From Adiantum capillus-veneris (Eukaryota > Streptophyta > Polypodiopsida > Polypodiales > Pteridaceae): 64,000 bases of DNA. A program made the translations under genes and the position numbers. The notes under the pieces were generated by a model, which worked only from the letters and a program-made list of their open reading frames with translations, had not been told where the DNA came from and searched no databases. This document shows positions 1 to 10,710 of this stretch, piece after piece (the first letter of the stretch is position 1; every line of letters begins with the position of its first letter). The stretch spans positions 101,871,311 through 101,935,310 of the forward strand of contig CM043947.1 of assembly GCA_014529385.2 (NCBI GenBank), written 5' to 3'.

Positions 1-2218
1 GAGTTCGAAGAGATGAACCATCTCTTGCAAAAACCGTCAGAAATTACGGCTTAGGAGCACCATTGGGAGAGGAATGCCCACTACAGAAGGCCAGATGAGG
101 TATATATATTGGGACGAGTAGTTCCCATGATGATATTTGTAGACCATCATAGAATTAGACCTTCTCAAGTGCAAAAATGGGTAAACAAGAAATACACGGG
201 AAATAAAGATCCTAGAGATCATGTAGCAGCCTTTGTGCGTGTAATTAGAGCTGAAGAGGTGTTAAACTTCTCTACCCAATTTGCAGGGTTTGGACTAAAC
301 CTAGAGGAGGATGTTGCTACTTGGTTTGAGTCTTTGGAGTGTAGAGACTTTGAGTCTATGGAGGAGGTGTTTGACGAGTTTATTGAGGAATTCTTACAAA
401 GGGGGATAGCTCATAATACACTCTCACAAATCCATACATTCAGACAGAAATAAGGGGAGTCTGTGCGAAAGGCAGGCCTACGACTAAAAAGATATGCTAA
501 GTTCTACCTTGTGGAAGAACTGTCAACTCAGTTTAGACTTATGCTTATATTTATCCAAGGACTGAGGAATGCAGATCTCCAGAAGGACTTACATATGAAG
601 AGGAGCACGACGTTAAATGAGTTAACTAAGGAGGCTCTTTACCTTGTAGACAATTGTGCGGTCTACAAGGAGGGTGAATTCAAGGATCTTGACGACGATT
701 CATCCTCACAACAAAGTGGAAGCAAGTCCGCTAAGACGGCACTGAAAGGAGAAGTAGCTGTAAGACAAGAGCAGCTTGTAGAGGAAGTGCTAAAAAAGAT
801 TAACATGTACGCCAAACCTCAGGCTAAATAGGCCAAGTGGTGTGCTATTGAACAAAAATGGACAAACCATGGGACGGAGGAATTTTATTATAACAAGGGG
901 TATGTGAGAGAACGACCTTCCGCTCCCCAGGCTCAGGTAGCATCTCCTCAACTTCCACCGATGCCTCGGTATCAAGCAGGCAACCTACCAGGACCTGTAG
1001 GTGTAGAAAGACCACAATTAGTGTTGGGGCTACAACAACCCCTACTAGGATTACGACCAGTCGGCATAAGATACACACCAACAGTAACCGAACCAGAAGA
1101 GAAGGCTTTGGTGCCTATGCATGCATATTATGAAGATCCCAATGGATATGCTGCAAACCCTGCCTATTATCCATTGGAAGAACCCTCAACACCAGAACCA
1201 TGGAGCATGATAGGAAGTGCAAGATCACCAACAGCTGCACAGGCAGCAAGAGAAGGAAGATATAGCTTGGATGAACGAACATTGTTGTTCATAGCCAACG
1301 GAAGCATGGGAGGGCAGAGACATGCATACCAACAAAGAGGAGCTCAAGGAGCACCTCAACAACCTAAGGGACCCTGTCAACGCATATTGCACCAAGTGTG
1401 GAATTAGTCATTTAATTCCTGATTGCCCTAAGAACCCGAGCAAAGGAGCAAAAACTACCTTGAACATGCTGGAAGCAGTGCCTTCCAGTGGAGGGTCAGA
1501 AAACGAGACAATAATACCTATTCAAGCAGTGACACGAGCCCAAGCTCAAATAATGACGAACGAACCCATAATTGAAGAGCCAAAAACCGATGCCCCAAGT
1601 TCAAAAGTGAAGAATCATAGAAGCACTTGGAAAGCTAGAAAGACGCGTATGAAAGCCAGGAGAGAAAGAGAGCAAACGGCTCTATCCGAGGAGTTAAAAC
1701 ACACAAAGGATAGATTAGAGCGGTTAGAGGATCTGGCTGGTCTAAGATCACACACTACGGAAACCATAGCACCCAAGGAAATAGCAGAACCCAAAAGTGC
1801 AGGATCGAGAGGATCAGTGTTGGCAGAAAAGGTAAATGAGCAGTTAGATGCACTTTTAAAGTCTTACGAAGCCAGACTCAAAAACAACCAAACCCAAGAG
1901 CAAAGATGGATGACTTATCCATATGCTGAAATAGAAAAACAGAGGTTGAAAATGTGTCGAAAGATGATTGAAGCAGCTCAATCCTCGATAGAAAACCCGC
2001 TTGGTAAACCTGCAAGTTGGCATGAAGTACCAGCTCCAACCCCTATCAAACCAACTTTAGAGAAACAAGTAGAAACGAAGGAAAGACTCACGAATGCCTC
2101 TGAGTCTAGGGGAGAGCCTATCATAGTGCCAAATACAACAGATGAGACAAGTGAGAGGTTCCAACCTAAAACATTGGTAGAAATGGGTAGGGATTGTAAA
2201 GGTCTAGATGACCAGTGA
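1..2218 (+). pseudogene. Gag of gypsy element 1/A, 5' end outside window, broken
   Basis: Structural capsid/nucleocapsid precursor of a Ty3/gypsy LTR retrotransposon, which would package element RNA in cytoplasmic particles. Reading is open in one frame from the first base to about 1407, with in-frame stops near 52, 451 and 829, and then moves to the next frame from about 1322 to 2218. The helical capsid-like part (about 150-700) has the Trp/Phe-rich look of the retrotransposon gag family, for example a DVATWFESLE segment. A Pro-rich stretch, a zinc knuckle and a charged helical tail follow. The N-terminus lies outside the window. Family assignment is by pattern plus the pol genes downstream. 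The stops show it is a dead copy. Confidence 0.75.
1388..1426 (+). other. Zinc knuckle in Gag of element 1/A
   Basis: The codons spell C-T-K-C-G-I-S-H-L-I-P-D-C, a CX2CX3HX4C variant of the nucleocapsid zinc knuckle; the usual spacing is CX2CX4HX4C. Such knuckles bind element RNA. The one-residue-shorter spacing before His is visible directly and may be lineage-specific or a small deletion. It sits just after the frame change in gag. Confidence 0.7.
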
Positions 2219-3160
2219 AAGCAAATCCGTGATGCCAATGAAGCTAACAGGGTGAGTTACCACATGAATAGCACGAGAAAAGAGAAAAATGAGATCTTAC
2301 CTCCTATTGAAGAATTTGAGGCAAGATCACAAAATGAACTTTGATATACATTTGCAAGGGGGAGACCAGGATCAATTAGTTCGGGGCACAGCCAACTAGA
2401 CTCACTAAAAACTCTACCCTCTTACCTAGGAGAGTATGAAGCCAAGTCTGAGGTGAGAGCAATCCCATCCGAAAGACTTTCTTCTAATAGAGTGATGGAT
2501 TCACAAGGTTGATTGAGTTGTTGTCCACCCCCGTGGCATGTACAATCACATTAGCCGAACTCTTGAGGTTACGACCAAACATGTGGACCACTGTAGGCAA
2601 ATGCTTAGAAAAATTTGGAGTGAAAGACCCCACCTCGAAGCTTCAAGAAGGGATCAGAGAATTGGACAAGCCTCAACTAAACACTAGGCCAGTACCCTTA
2701 AACAAGGTTGGAGAATATTGCGAAGGGGAAGATGGAAACACCACGCTACCAGTAGAATTCTAGGAAGTAATTTCCAAAGCTATTCTAGATAGTCGAGCAG
2801 GAGTTGATATTTCCACTAAGGAAATCTGAAAAAAAATGAAGAAAACCGGCTTTGAGAGCTACCAGAATGAAATTGCAACTAGCAGATGGGTTCATGGAGA
2901 AGCCTTTAGGACTCTTAGAAAAAGTAATTGTCACCTCGTGCGGAATCGAGTATGAGCATACATTTGCAATAGTCGATTTCGACAAAAAGAACAATTACGA
3001 GATCATCTTGGGAAGACCATTCATGAGACAATTAAAGATGGTCCAGGATTGGGGTTACGACCACATATATCTCAGACATGGTGAGACTACAACCAAAATA
3101 CACCTAAAAGACCATAGTTACAAAGATGTGAACCAGACACCAGTGGAAGAGTTTGATTCA
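2219..3160 (+). pseudogene. Retroviral-type aspartic protease (first copy), element 1/A
   Basis: Protease that would cleave the Gag-Pol precursor. The stretch from 2219 to 2760 is a linker in two frames. The catalytic strand near 2785-2820 reads LDSRAGVDIS, so the expected Asp-Ser-Gly is Asp-Ser-Arg; a stop follows shortly. The second half of the fold, with the conserved ILGRPFM segment near 3005-3025, is intact in another frame. The order gag-PR-RT is canonical for Ty3/gypsy. The Gly-to-Arg change and frameshifts make it non-functional. A second retropepsin-like domain occurs far downstream, after integrase, in the same element. Confidence 0.75.
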
Positions 3161-4100
3161 GCTACATTGGCAGGGTCCGAACTCCCAGCATGGTTAGGGC
3201 AACAAAAAGAGCTATGGATGTGCCGAGCTTCACATTGTGGGAGCTTAAAAAGAGAGGAATGCATCTTAGAAAGAGCTATTGAGGACAAGGATTATATTCC
3301 AGAACCTTTTCCTGAAGATGCCTTGGAACCTCTGGAATGGGAACACATACTAGCAATGTTGGATGTCTGTACCATTACAAATAGTCCAACGACAAAATTT
3401 TGCGATAAGGATGGCTATGATGTGCTACCCTATTACATGGTAAGCCTTATATGAGGAGGAGATGAAATTGTCGAACCACCAGAACAAGAAGAGTTTTATA
3501 ACTCCTCTGAGCATCTGGAGGTAAATAACGACGCAGATAATGAGTGTTCAGACAGCTCAAGTGAGCGTGGGGAGAAAACGGTGAATATCAAGTTTTATGA
3601 TTTTGCCAATCAACACCTTAGATGCCAGGAACACTATAGGAGAAAACGAGCAGAAAACAAAATGAGAGAGAATCTGATGCCCAGGATAAAAGATAAAACT
3701 CACTATCTAATGCTTGTCAAAGCAGAGGATTGTGTAAAAGACCAAATATCAGGAAGATTCTCGAGAGTGAGAAGGGAACGAACGCAAGAGGAAATAAAAC
3801 AAGTACGGAAAGCTAAAACAGAAACAAAATCAAAAAAATCTCAAAAATCAAAACAAGAAACAACAAAAGCCCCAGAGTGGACCAAATTGGAGCATAAAAC
3901 GAAATACCAAGAACTAAAACGGTCTTTACGAGAGGTATGGACTACTGAGGGAGAAAGTGATGGTAAGGAGGATTCAAAAAAAGGAAACATGAATGTACCA
4001 TCACACTATCGGAAATTCACCGTCCAGGACAGAAAAATCATAATGACACCACCAGTCAGGGAAAGAATAAACCAGGAATCTTACGATGGGCCGGAAAATG
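3161..4100 (+). pseudogene. Linker between protease and RT, element 1/A
   Basis: Low-complexity charged coding region joining protease to reverse transcriptase. It is open from 2852 to 3454, has a stop near 3452, and is open again from 3581 onward in another frame. It is rich in Lys, Glu and Arg, with a basic Lys/Gln/Ser repeat around 3820-3880. No catalytic motif is visible. A weakly similar segment precedes RT in the minus-strand relative at 31821-32018, which supports it being part of the polyprotein rather than a separate gene. Confidence 0.5.
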
Positions 4101-5130
4101 CAAAACGGATAGACCTCGTTGAACCAGGTGAAAAGCCTCAGCCGGTCTATATCGCAACTGATTTAGAGCCTGAAGAAGAAGAACAGTTAACACAACTTCT
4201 CAAGAAGTATAAAGATGTGTTTGCATGGTCCTACAAAGACCTCAAAGGAGTTGATCCATCGATATGCCAACATACAATTCCTTTGAAATCAGATGCCAAA
4301 CCTAGCAAACAGCGTCATTATACATATAATGACACATTTGCTAAACGAATCAAAGAAGAGATTGACAAGCTGATGGATGCTGAATTCATCTATGAAATCG
4401 AGCATACAGATTGGGTGTCACCCATTGTGGTTGTCCCCAAAAAGAACGAAAAGCTGTGAGTGTGTGTGAACCTCAAAAAGGTAAATGCAACCACCATAAG
4501 GGATAATTATCCCTTGCCAATCACAGAACATGTACTTGAGAGGGTGGCCAAGAAACGGGCTTATTCCTTTCTAGATGGGTGTTCAGGGTATAACCAACTG
4601 GCAATTGCGATAGAGGATCAACACAAAATAGCGTTTTCCACAGAATGGGGAATATATGCGTATAGAGTTATGCCTTTTGGCTTAACCAATGCACGAGCTA
4701 CCTTTCAGAGGTTAATGACGCATGCGTTCAAAGAATACCTGAGAATATTCTTAGAAATATATATGGATGATCTTTGTGTACACTCTCTTCTAGGAGAGGA
4801 ACATATTGACCATTTACAAAATGTATTTGAGAAGTGCAGAACATATCGAATCTGTCTTAACCCGGAAAAGTGCATTTTTATGGTTAGGCAAGGCCGCATC
4901 TTAGGGGACATTGTCTCAAGAAATGGCATAACCACTGACCTAGACAAAATCAAAGTCATAGTTGGTCTGCCCAGGCCTACTAATGCGAAACAAGTACAAT
5001 CCTTCATGGGACACTGCGGATATTATTGAAGATTCATATATATGTATGCAGTCATCGCACAACCTCTGTATCGTTTGTTAGTCAGTTTTGACTGGACTGA
5101 GGAGTGTGAAACTTCATTCCAAAAGCTTAA
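4101..5130 (+). pseudogene. Reverse transcriptase, element 1/A
   Basis: RNA-directed DNA polymerase domain. The N-terminal region (from about 4110) has the pre-RT acidic helix and a DVFAWSY segment. The fingers motif WVSPIVVVPKK is at about 4410-4445, and VMPFGLTNA at about 4668-4694. The catalytic Y-M-D-D box is at 4760-4771 and is intact. A TGA at 4457-4459 replaces what is probably an Arg codon before VCV, and another stop is at about 5027. The motif order is that of Ty3/gypsy RT. The same lineage is seen on the minus strand around 30.6-31.7 kb. Confidence 0.9.
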
Positions 5131-5660
5131 TAAAAACCTTGTATCAGCACCTCTACTTAAGGCACCAGATTGAAAAAAGATATTCCATGTTCACATTGAT
5201 GCATCTGCATATGCAATCGGGAGTATTCTGGCTCAACCTGGAGACGGAACAATGGATTTCCCAGTTTGTTATGCAAGCCGACAGTTAAACAGTGCAGAAA
5301 AAAACTACACAACCACTGAAAGAGAGGGGTTAGGAATGATTTATGATGTAAAGAAATTTTGGCATTATTTGCTCGCAAACAAATTTGTGTTCTTCACAGA
5401 TCATCAAGCTCTTTTGTATCTGGTAAATAAACCATGCAATACCGGGAGAATTGTACGTTGGTTTATTAAATTGCTAGAGTTTGATTTCACAGTGGTGGTC
5501 AAAAAGGGTAAAACACATCTACGAGCGGATCATCTTTCAAGGCTACAAAACGGGGAAGCTCTTGAAGGAGTAGATGATAACATACCTGACGCTTATCTTT
5601 TCAATATTGAAATGATACCCAAATGGTCTCGGGAAATTGTTAGCATTCTTTCCTTTGGAG
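5131..5660 (+). pseudogene. RNase H, element 1/A
   Basis: Degrades RNA in the RNA:DNA hybrid. Conserved segments read HIDASAYAIGSIL-like at about 5195-5235 (in a shifted frame), YASRQLNSAEKNYTTTERE at about 5270-5325 with the catalytic Glu, and FFTDHQALLYL at about 5392-5420 with a catalytic Asp; ADHLSRL closes the domain at about 5525. This is the gypsy-type RNase H fused directly behind RT. A frameshift near 5250 separates it from the RT thumb. Confidence 0.88.
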
Positions 5661-5679
5661 GTAGGTTTGATAACAAGGA

Positions 5680-5945
5680 AGAAAAATCCAAAAAGAAAAC
5701 AATCCGACAAACAAAAAACTTCCAGTTGATTGCAGGATGACTGTATCATCTAGGATCGGACCAGATTCTATGATTATATATAAATCCGGAGGAATTCGAG
5801 TGTAATCTTGAAGACGCACACGTCCAAGATTGTGCATATCATTGTTCAACAATGAAAACACACCAGAGACTGAAACAATTAGGGATTTATTGGCCAACTA
5901 TGTAAGCTGACACACATGCTTATGTTAACAATTGTACTATATGTG
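5680..5945 (+). pseudogene. First H2C2 zinc-binding module before integrase, element 1/A
   Basis: In the RNase H frame, and through three stop codons, the sequence keeps a full integrase H2C2 pattern: a His near 5820, AYHC at about 5838-5849, a GIYWPTM segment at about 5883-5903, and NNCTIC at about 5929-5946. A second, better preserved H2C2 module follows immediately at 6185-6340. Usually one such module precedes the integrase core. The duplication is directly visible; whether it is a feature of the whole lineage is inference. Confidence 0.6.
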
Positions 5946-6765
5946 TCCCAAACGACCAGTGGATCACGCGACATTGTTTCAGGTAAACATTCCACCTGCA
6001 TGGAGTCAATATATCATTGATTTCTTAACCACAAGGAAGTTTCCTGAAAACATAACAAGAGCACGGAAAAGGGCTATAGAGTTAGAGGCTCGCGACTATA
6101 ATTTAATTGGGAACCAACTCTATAAGCGAGGAAAGGACAATCAACTTAGAATCTGTGCAAGTGAAAGTGAATACCTGTTGATTCTAGAACACGCACATGG
6201 AGGCATAAGTGGAGGCCATTTTTCAAGCGATAAGACGGCAAAAATTGTCTTAACTGCACGAATATGGTGGCCTGCATTGCATATGGATGCTGAGGAGTTT
6301 GTAAAGCGTTGTGACGCATGTCAGTGCACCAAGGTGCCGATAAAGAGAGATGAGATGCCACTACGGCCAATGATGGGAGCAAGGGCATTTGCAAAATGGA
6401 GCATTGATTTTGTGGGGCCTATTTCACCCCCTACATATCGCACCCATACCCAATATATCATTGTGACTACGGACTATCTCACAAAATGGGCGGAAGCCAA
6501 GGCAACATAAAAATAAGACGCAAGAACCACTGCATAATTTTTGTATGAGAATGTCTTTGTACGATACGGATTACCAATAGAAATTGTCAGTGATCAAGGA
6601 ACACATTTTCTTAATGAATTCATTGAATATCTGCTAGAGGAATTCATGGTCATACATAGAAAATCTACTCCATATCATCCACAGGCAAATGGGCAAGCTG
6701 AGGCCACAAATAAAACACTATGCACGGTTCTCACTAAAATTGTATCAGAGTCAAGGACAGACTAG
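5932..6765 (+). pseudogene. Integrase (H2C2 module and DDE core), element 1/A
   Basis: Catalyses insertion of the cDNA. The H2C2 zinc module is at about 6185-6340 (GGHF ... CDACQ). The core has the first Asp at 6406-6408 (SIDFVGP), the second Asp at 6592-6594 (SDQGTHF) and the Glu at 6700-6702 (GQAEATNK). The second Asp and the Glu are 36 residues apart, the D-X35-E spacing of retroviral-type integrases. Several stops between 6508 and 6540 split the core. All three catalytic residues are still encoded, but the reading frame is dead. Confidence 0.88.
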
Positions 6766-7410
6766 GATCAACAGTTATACTCAACACTATGGGCATACAG
6801 GGTAGCATACAAAACATCAATAGGAACAACACCGTACAACATGGTGTTTGGCCTAAATGCTATATTATCCATAGAGTTTTTAATTCCAACTCTACAAGTA
6901 GCGAAACGCTTAGAATGGATAGGGCATGAGCTCTCTTCAAGAATAGATGATCTTGAAAAGCTAGATGAACTTTGCTGACAAGCTGTAGCTTCGATCTATG
7001 CTAAAAAGAGAAGACAAAAAGAATCTTTTGACAAGCATGTGCGCACGAAAGAGTTCAAAACAGGTGATTATGTACTTGTTTATACCTTGAAGCAACATGC
7101 CAAGAAACTTAAAAAGCGAGGGATGGGACCCTTTGTGATTAGTGACCTATCACAAAGTGGAGTTGTCAAGCTTGCTACATTACCAGGTGAAGAAATGCCA
7201 AATTGGATTAGTGGGTGTCGATTAAAGAAATATCATTTACCACTAACACAGGATATGCTTCAACAAATCCATCAAGAAAAACAACGGATGAAGGAGAAAC
7301 AGAGGGTACGAGAAGAAGCTCAAGCAAAAGCAAAAGAATGCATTGCAAAAAGACGGCTTCTACGACAACAACAACAATGTGGCTCACCTTTTCGAATAAA
7401 TGCTATTTGA
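6766..7410 (+). pseudogene. Integrase C-terminal region, element 1/A
   Basis: Continuation of integrase: a WAYRVAYKTS-type segment at about 6790-6820, then from 7039 to 7410 a basic domain with a KKRGMGPFVI segment that corresponds to the GPY/F module of gypsy integrases. No chromodomain follows. Instead there is a Lys/Glu/Gln-rich helical stretch (about 7260-7380) and then a second protease-like domain. An equivalent region is found on the minus strand at 29126-29584 with the same order of parts. Confidence 0.75.
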
Positions 7411-7424
7411 TTAACGAATTTTGA

Positions 7425-7738
7425 TGAAGACACAGTGGAGCCAATAATTGCAATCAAAGTGGGTAGCAATCAAGCTGAATCGACGGCATTGCTTGATTCT
7501 GGAGCTCAAGCAAATCTAATCTCTTACAGATTATACAAACAGCTCAAGCCACAAGTCAACTAGATCCTACTCCACAAGTGCTGGAAAGTAGTACATCACA
7601 TTCACTGAAAACATTGGGTTGGACTATATTGCATGTACAAATGCATCAATATATTTACCCACACAAATTTTATGTGGTCGAGAATGAAAGCACACAACAC
7701 CCCATGTTGTTGGACAAACTTGGCAAAAAGAGTATAAT
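7425..7738 (+). pseudogene. Second retropepsin-like domain, located after integrase
   Basis: The reading frame gives TALLDSGAQANLIS, with the Asp-Ser-Gly triad codons at 7495-7503, the hallmark of a retropepsin active-site loop. After a stop and a frameshift at about 7560, the second half of the fold is recognisable (a KFYVVENES segment and then HPMLLDKL), ending in MQIDWN at about 7739. This matches the layout of a retropepsin half-fold plus its closing strand. It lies 3' of integrase, whereas the element's ordinary protease is at 2.2-3.2 kb. The related minus-strand copy has the same domain at 28780-29125. The function is unknown. Confidence 0.65.
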
Positions 7739-8197
7739 ATGCAGATAGATTGGAATGCGGATGCGGTCAAAATTCAGCATGCACAAGAACAACAGGTGGT
7801 AGCCTTTGCTCAGCAACCCCGCAAGAACCAGATGGCAGCAACACAATCACTGGATAAAGAACCAAAAGGATGGGTGCCACTAAAGAAAAACACCATACCC
7901 ATGGCGACCAAACAAGGGACTGCCAACCATGTTCAATACAAGCATAACACAACACAGTACACAGTGAAAGGATCAAGGTTAGCAACACGCGAAAAACAAG
8001 TATGGGTGCGGAAGGATAGAGGTGACATGGCAAACAAACCACAACACAACAGCATGAGTCAAAAGGAGAAAACAGTTCAACCAAAAACCAAGGGAATAAA
8101 ACAAATATGGATCCCCAAAAGAATGCTCAATAACAACTTAAGTGCGACTCGCATTTGGATCCCAAAACCAAAGCAACAAGAACTCCCTTCAGTATAA
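7739..8197 (+). CDS. Post-integrase tail protein with W-x-P-K repeats
   Basis: Open for 152 codons, directly continuing the second retropepsin-like domain. The sequence is Gln/Asn/Lys-rich and low in hydrophobic residues except for four repeats around a Trp: GWVPLKK, VWVRKD, IWIPKR and IWIPKP. The spaced Trp-x-Pro-Lys motifs in a disordered, basic background suggest a linear binding motif array. The related minus-strand element keeps at least three of them. I do not recognise a known domain, and the start codon is arbitrary because the segment probably belongs to a longer polyprotein. Confidence 0.55.
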   Translation: MQIDWNADAVKIQHAQEQQVVAFAQQPRKNQMAATQSLDKEPKGWVPLKKNTIPMATKQGTANHVQYKHNTTQYTVKGSRLATREKQVWVRKDRGDMANKPQHNSMSQKEKTVQPKTKGIKQIWIPKRMLNNNLSATRIWIPKPKQQELPSV

Positions 8198-9666
8198 GCA
8201 AAATCGGCATACAGACACACACTACATATGAAACCGGCAAACCGATCTATGTGGGTGCGTGTGTATATATAGGTAAAAATAGCCATTTTTCGGGCAAAAT
8301 ATTAGAAAATGGAAGAAATCCGGCCATAAAAATTGCATGTGAGTGTATATAGTGTTTTGCGGTGAATTTTGGGAATTTTTTGGGTTTAATTTGCTATTTT
8401 TCTTTTAATTTTACTAATTTTCGGCAGAAAAACTTCAAAAATACAAAAAGCAAGTGAAGAACGGTCGTAATGAAAAACAAAAAGTATGGGGATGATCAGT
8501 GACCATAGGATAACCTATGGTACAATGGGGGTGCAATTATGTGAATGGAGCGGAAAGCGTGTTTTGGCCAGATTTTGACCGAAACGTCAAATTTCTCGTA
8601 AACTGGGCAAATGGAGTCCAAATCGAGAAATTTTTGAGCCTAAACCGCATCTCACAAGAAGTTGGGAGCACATGTCAAATTTCATGGAAAGTGGTTCGGG
8701 GACCCCCATTATAAGAAATTTTCACTTCATTTTAAGCTCATTTCTACTATTGACTTTTGAGAGAGAGCTCCTGCCACCTAGAGCGAACGGGACTTCTAGC
8801 AGCTTCTACGACGTGCATGACCACCCGACAGGCTCCAGACATGACAGGTAGGCTCACCACCTTGAGCTTTTCGCGCATGTTTGTTGTTTTGTCGCGAAAA
8901 CTAGCGTAGGGTTCACACGGGAAGAGGGCAGTAGAGACCTACAGGCAGAAGTGACCACCTAACGGCTAACCCAGAAGCAATGAGACTTCATCGGCAGCTT
9001 ACCCTAGTATAGGAGACCACTTTTGGATGACCAAAGGTAGTAGAAAACCATCGGGAAAAACCCTAATTCCTAGAGCCCCACAAGAGGCCACCAAATGGGA
9101 AATCGGCGGAAAGGCGCCCAAATGCTACCAAAACTCATGGGTAGGAGAATCTCGACATGCTCCACAAGTCTATATAGCCCACATGGCCATACGGTGACCC
9201 GAAGCGGCACTAAACTTCAAAAACGGCATCAGACACACAAAGCGTCAAATAGCTCTCGCGGCCAAACCGCATGTCCGTTTGCCACCAAACTTCACGAGCG
9301 GGTTTCCTAGACCATCAACAACCAAGTCCTATGGTGGTAGACCACCACAAGTCATCAAAGACATGAAAACGCAACCACGGGTGCTTCCCGAGCAACAAAT
9401 TGCCAAACGGAGCTCCGGTGAAGCCAAAGTCGACAAAAACCATATGGCAAGGATCCCCAAGGGACCGTGAAGCTATGGAGACCAATATCAAGAAATTTCA
9501 TCGCCGAAAAGCACTCCAAGAGTCAAAAAATGGCTCGGAGGCTCTGAAATCCACACAGGGAGTTTCTTTCTATCAATTTGACTTTTTTGTTGAAATAATG
9601 CTTAAAAGGGACTTAGGGGGACTCAGGGCAGGTACCAGTAGCACCTCCAATATAATTTTCATCAGG
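8198..9666 (+). other. Non-coding spacer after pol of element 1/A
   Basis: No convincing gene is seen; short open frames here lack any family pattern. An 8-bp stem with a 4-base loop (ACCATAGG / CCTATGGT) is at 8502-8521. The stretch is AT-rich near 8350-8450 and otherwise unremarkable. It leads into the palindrome array. Confidence 0.5.
8502..8521. repeat. Short perfect inverted repeat
   Basis: Eight-base arms around ATAA. A possible small hairpin; no polyU tract or other sign of a defined RNA element. Confidence 0.4.
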
Positions 9667-10546
9667 AGACATCCTACACGTAGGATGTCTCAAGGCCAAA
9701 TCTGGGCACCAAACCTAACATTTCTCATCACACACAGCTTCTAAATAGCCTGTACATGCTAGCCACCAAGTTTCATCACATTTGGACAAAAATTGACCTC
9801 ATATGCATCAAAAAACGCAAAGTCAGAGCATAGAGGCAATAATGGGCCATAGACCTACCAAAACTTGTCCAAATCAAATGAAACTTGCACAATACACTCA
9901 TGAGCACATTGCCAAGCTATCTGTGGGGTCACAAATGAAAAATGATGAAATAGACATCCTACGCGTAGGATGTCTAAATGACCAAATTGGTCCCCAGTTG
10001 ATAATTTTCAGTTCCAGATCTCTTTATGACACTTTCATAAGCCCATATATCAAGTTTCAAGCCATTCCCATCACATTTGGCCCCCAACACCTTCAAGATG
10101 CACTTTTTGAGCCCAAAAACACTACACATGCTCTTATCAACACCAATTCTTGTCCAAATCAAAATCCAAGAGCAGGGCCATGTTCCACATGCCAAGAGCT
10201 ATCCACAAAACCAATTTCAAGCTATTTTGATGAAAAAGACATCCTACGCGTAGGATGTCTCCAGCATGATTTTGACCTACTGTGCAAGAACTGACTTCAT
10301 AGGGGCCATTAACATGGTGCAAGGAGCCTGTATATCAACTTTCAACCCATTTGAATATCATTTTCCACCTATTGAGGACATCCTACCCAATTTGTAAGCC
10401 AAAAGCCTGAATCTGCCCAGAAATGCACTTTTTGATGCCGAAACCCAATTCCAATCACATAGCCATGTTCAACAGGTCAAGGACCACCAGCATACCAAGT
10501 TTCACCAAAAACAGGCAAGATAGACATCCTACGCGTAGGATGTCTA
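9667..10546. repeat. Array of four 24-26-bp palindromes at ~285-bp period
   Basis: Palindromes of the form AGACATCCTACGCGTAGGATGTCT-like halves (AGACATCCTAC plus its complement around a central CG) lie at 9667-9690, 9951-9976, 10237-10260 and 10521-10546. Start-to-start distances of the 24-base core are 285, 285 and 284-285. The second and fourth are perfect over 26 bases; the first has one central mismatch. Sequence between them is only weakly repeated (for example a TGCACTTTTTGA segment recurs), so this looks like an old tandem array in which the palindrome alone stayed conserved. A half site is at about 10376-10386 and another at 23485-23496 in the presumed LTR of the same element. Confidence 0.85.
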
Positions 10547-10710
10547 AATGATAATTTTTGGCCAGAATGATACTGTGAGCACATGCAGAGTTTCCCTAGT
10601 TTCTTTTAAGTTTTATTTTCAATTTTCAAGTCATTTGGATAGTTAAAACTCAATTTCTCAGCTGATATGGAAAAACCGCTAACTTCGGACTACTGAGTGC
10701 AACAAGATCC
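10547..10710 (+). other. Leader of the accessory ORF
   Basis: AT-rich stretch between the last palindrome and the ATG at 10711. No clear TATA box or splice signal can be assigned. Confidence 0.3.

Noticed and set aside
8517-9744. Several open frames of 60-115 codons in the spacer
   Set aside because: No similarity to any domain I know, no shared frame and no supporting second copy.
9667-10546. CRISPR array
   Set aside because: The repeats are palindromes 285 bases apart with unequal, weakly related spacers of ~260 bases and sit in a plant retroelement; spacing and context do not fit CRISPR.
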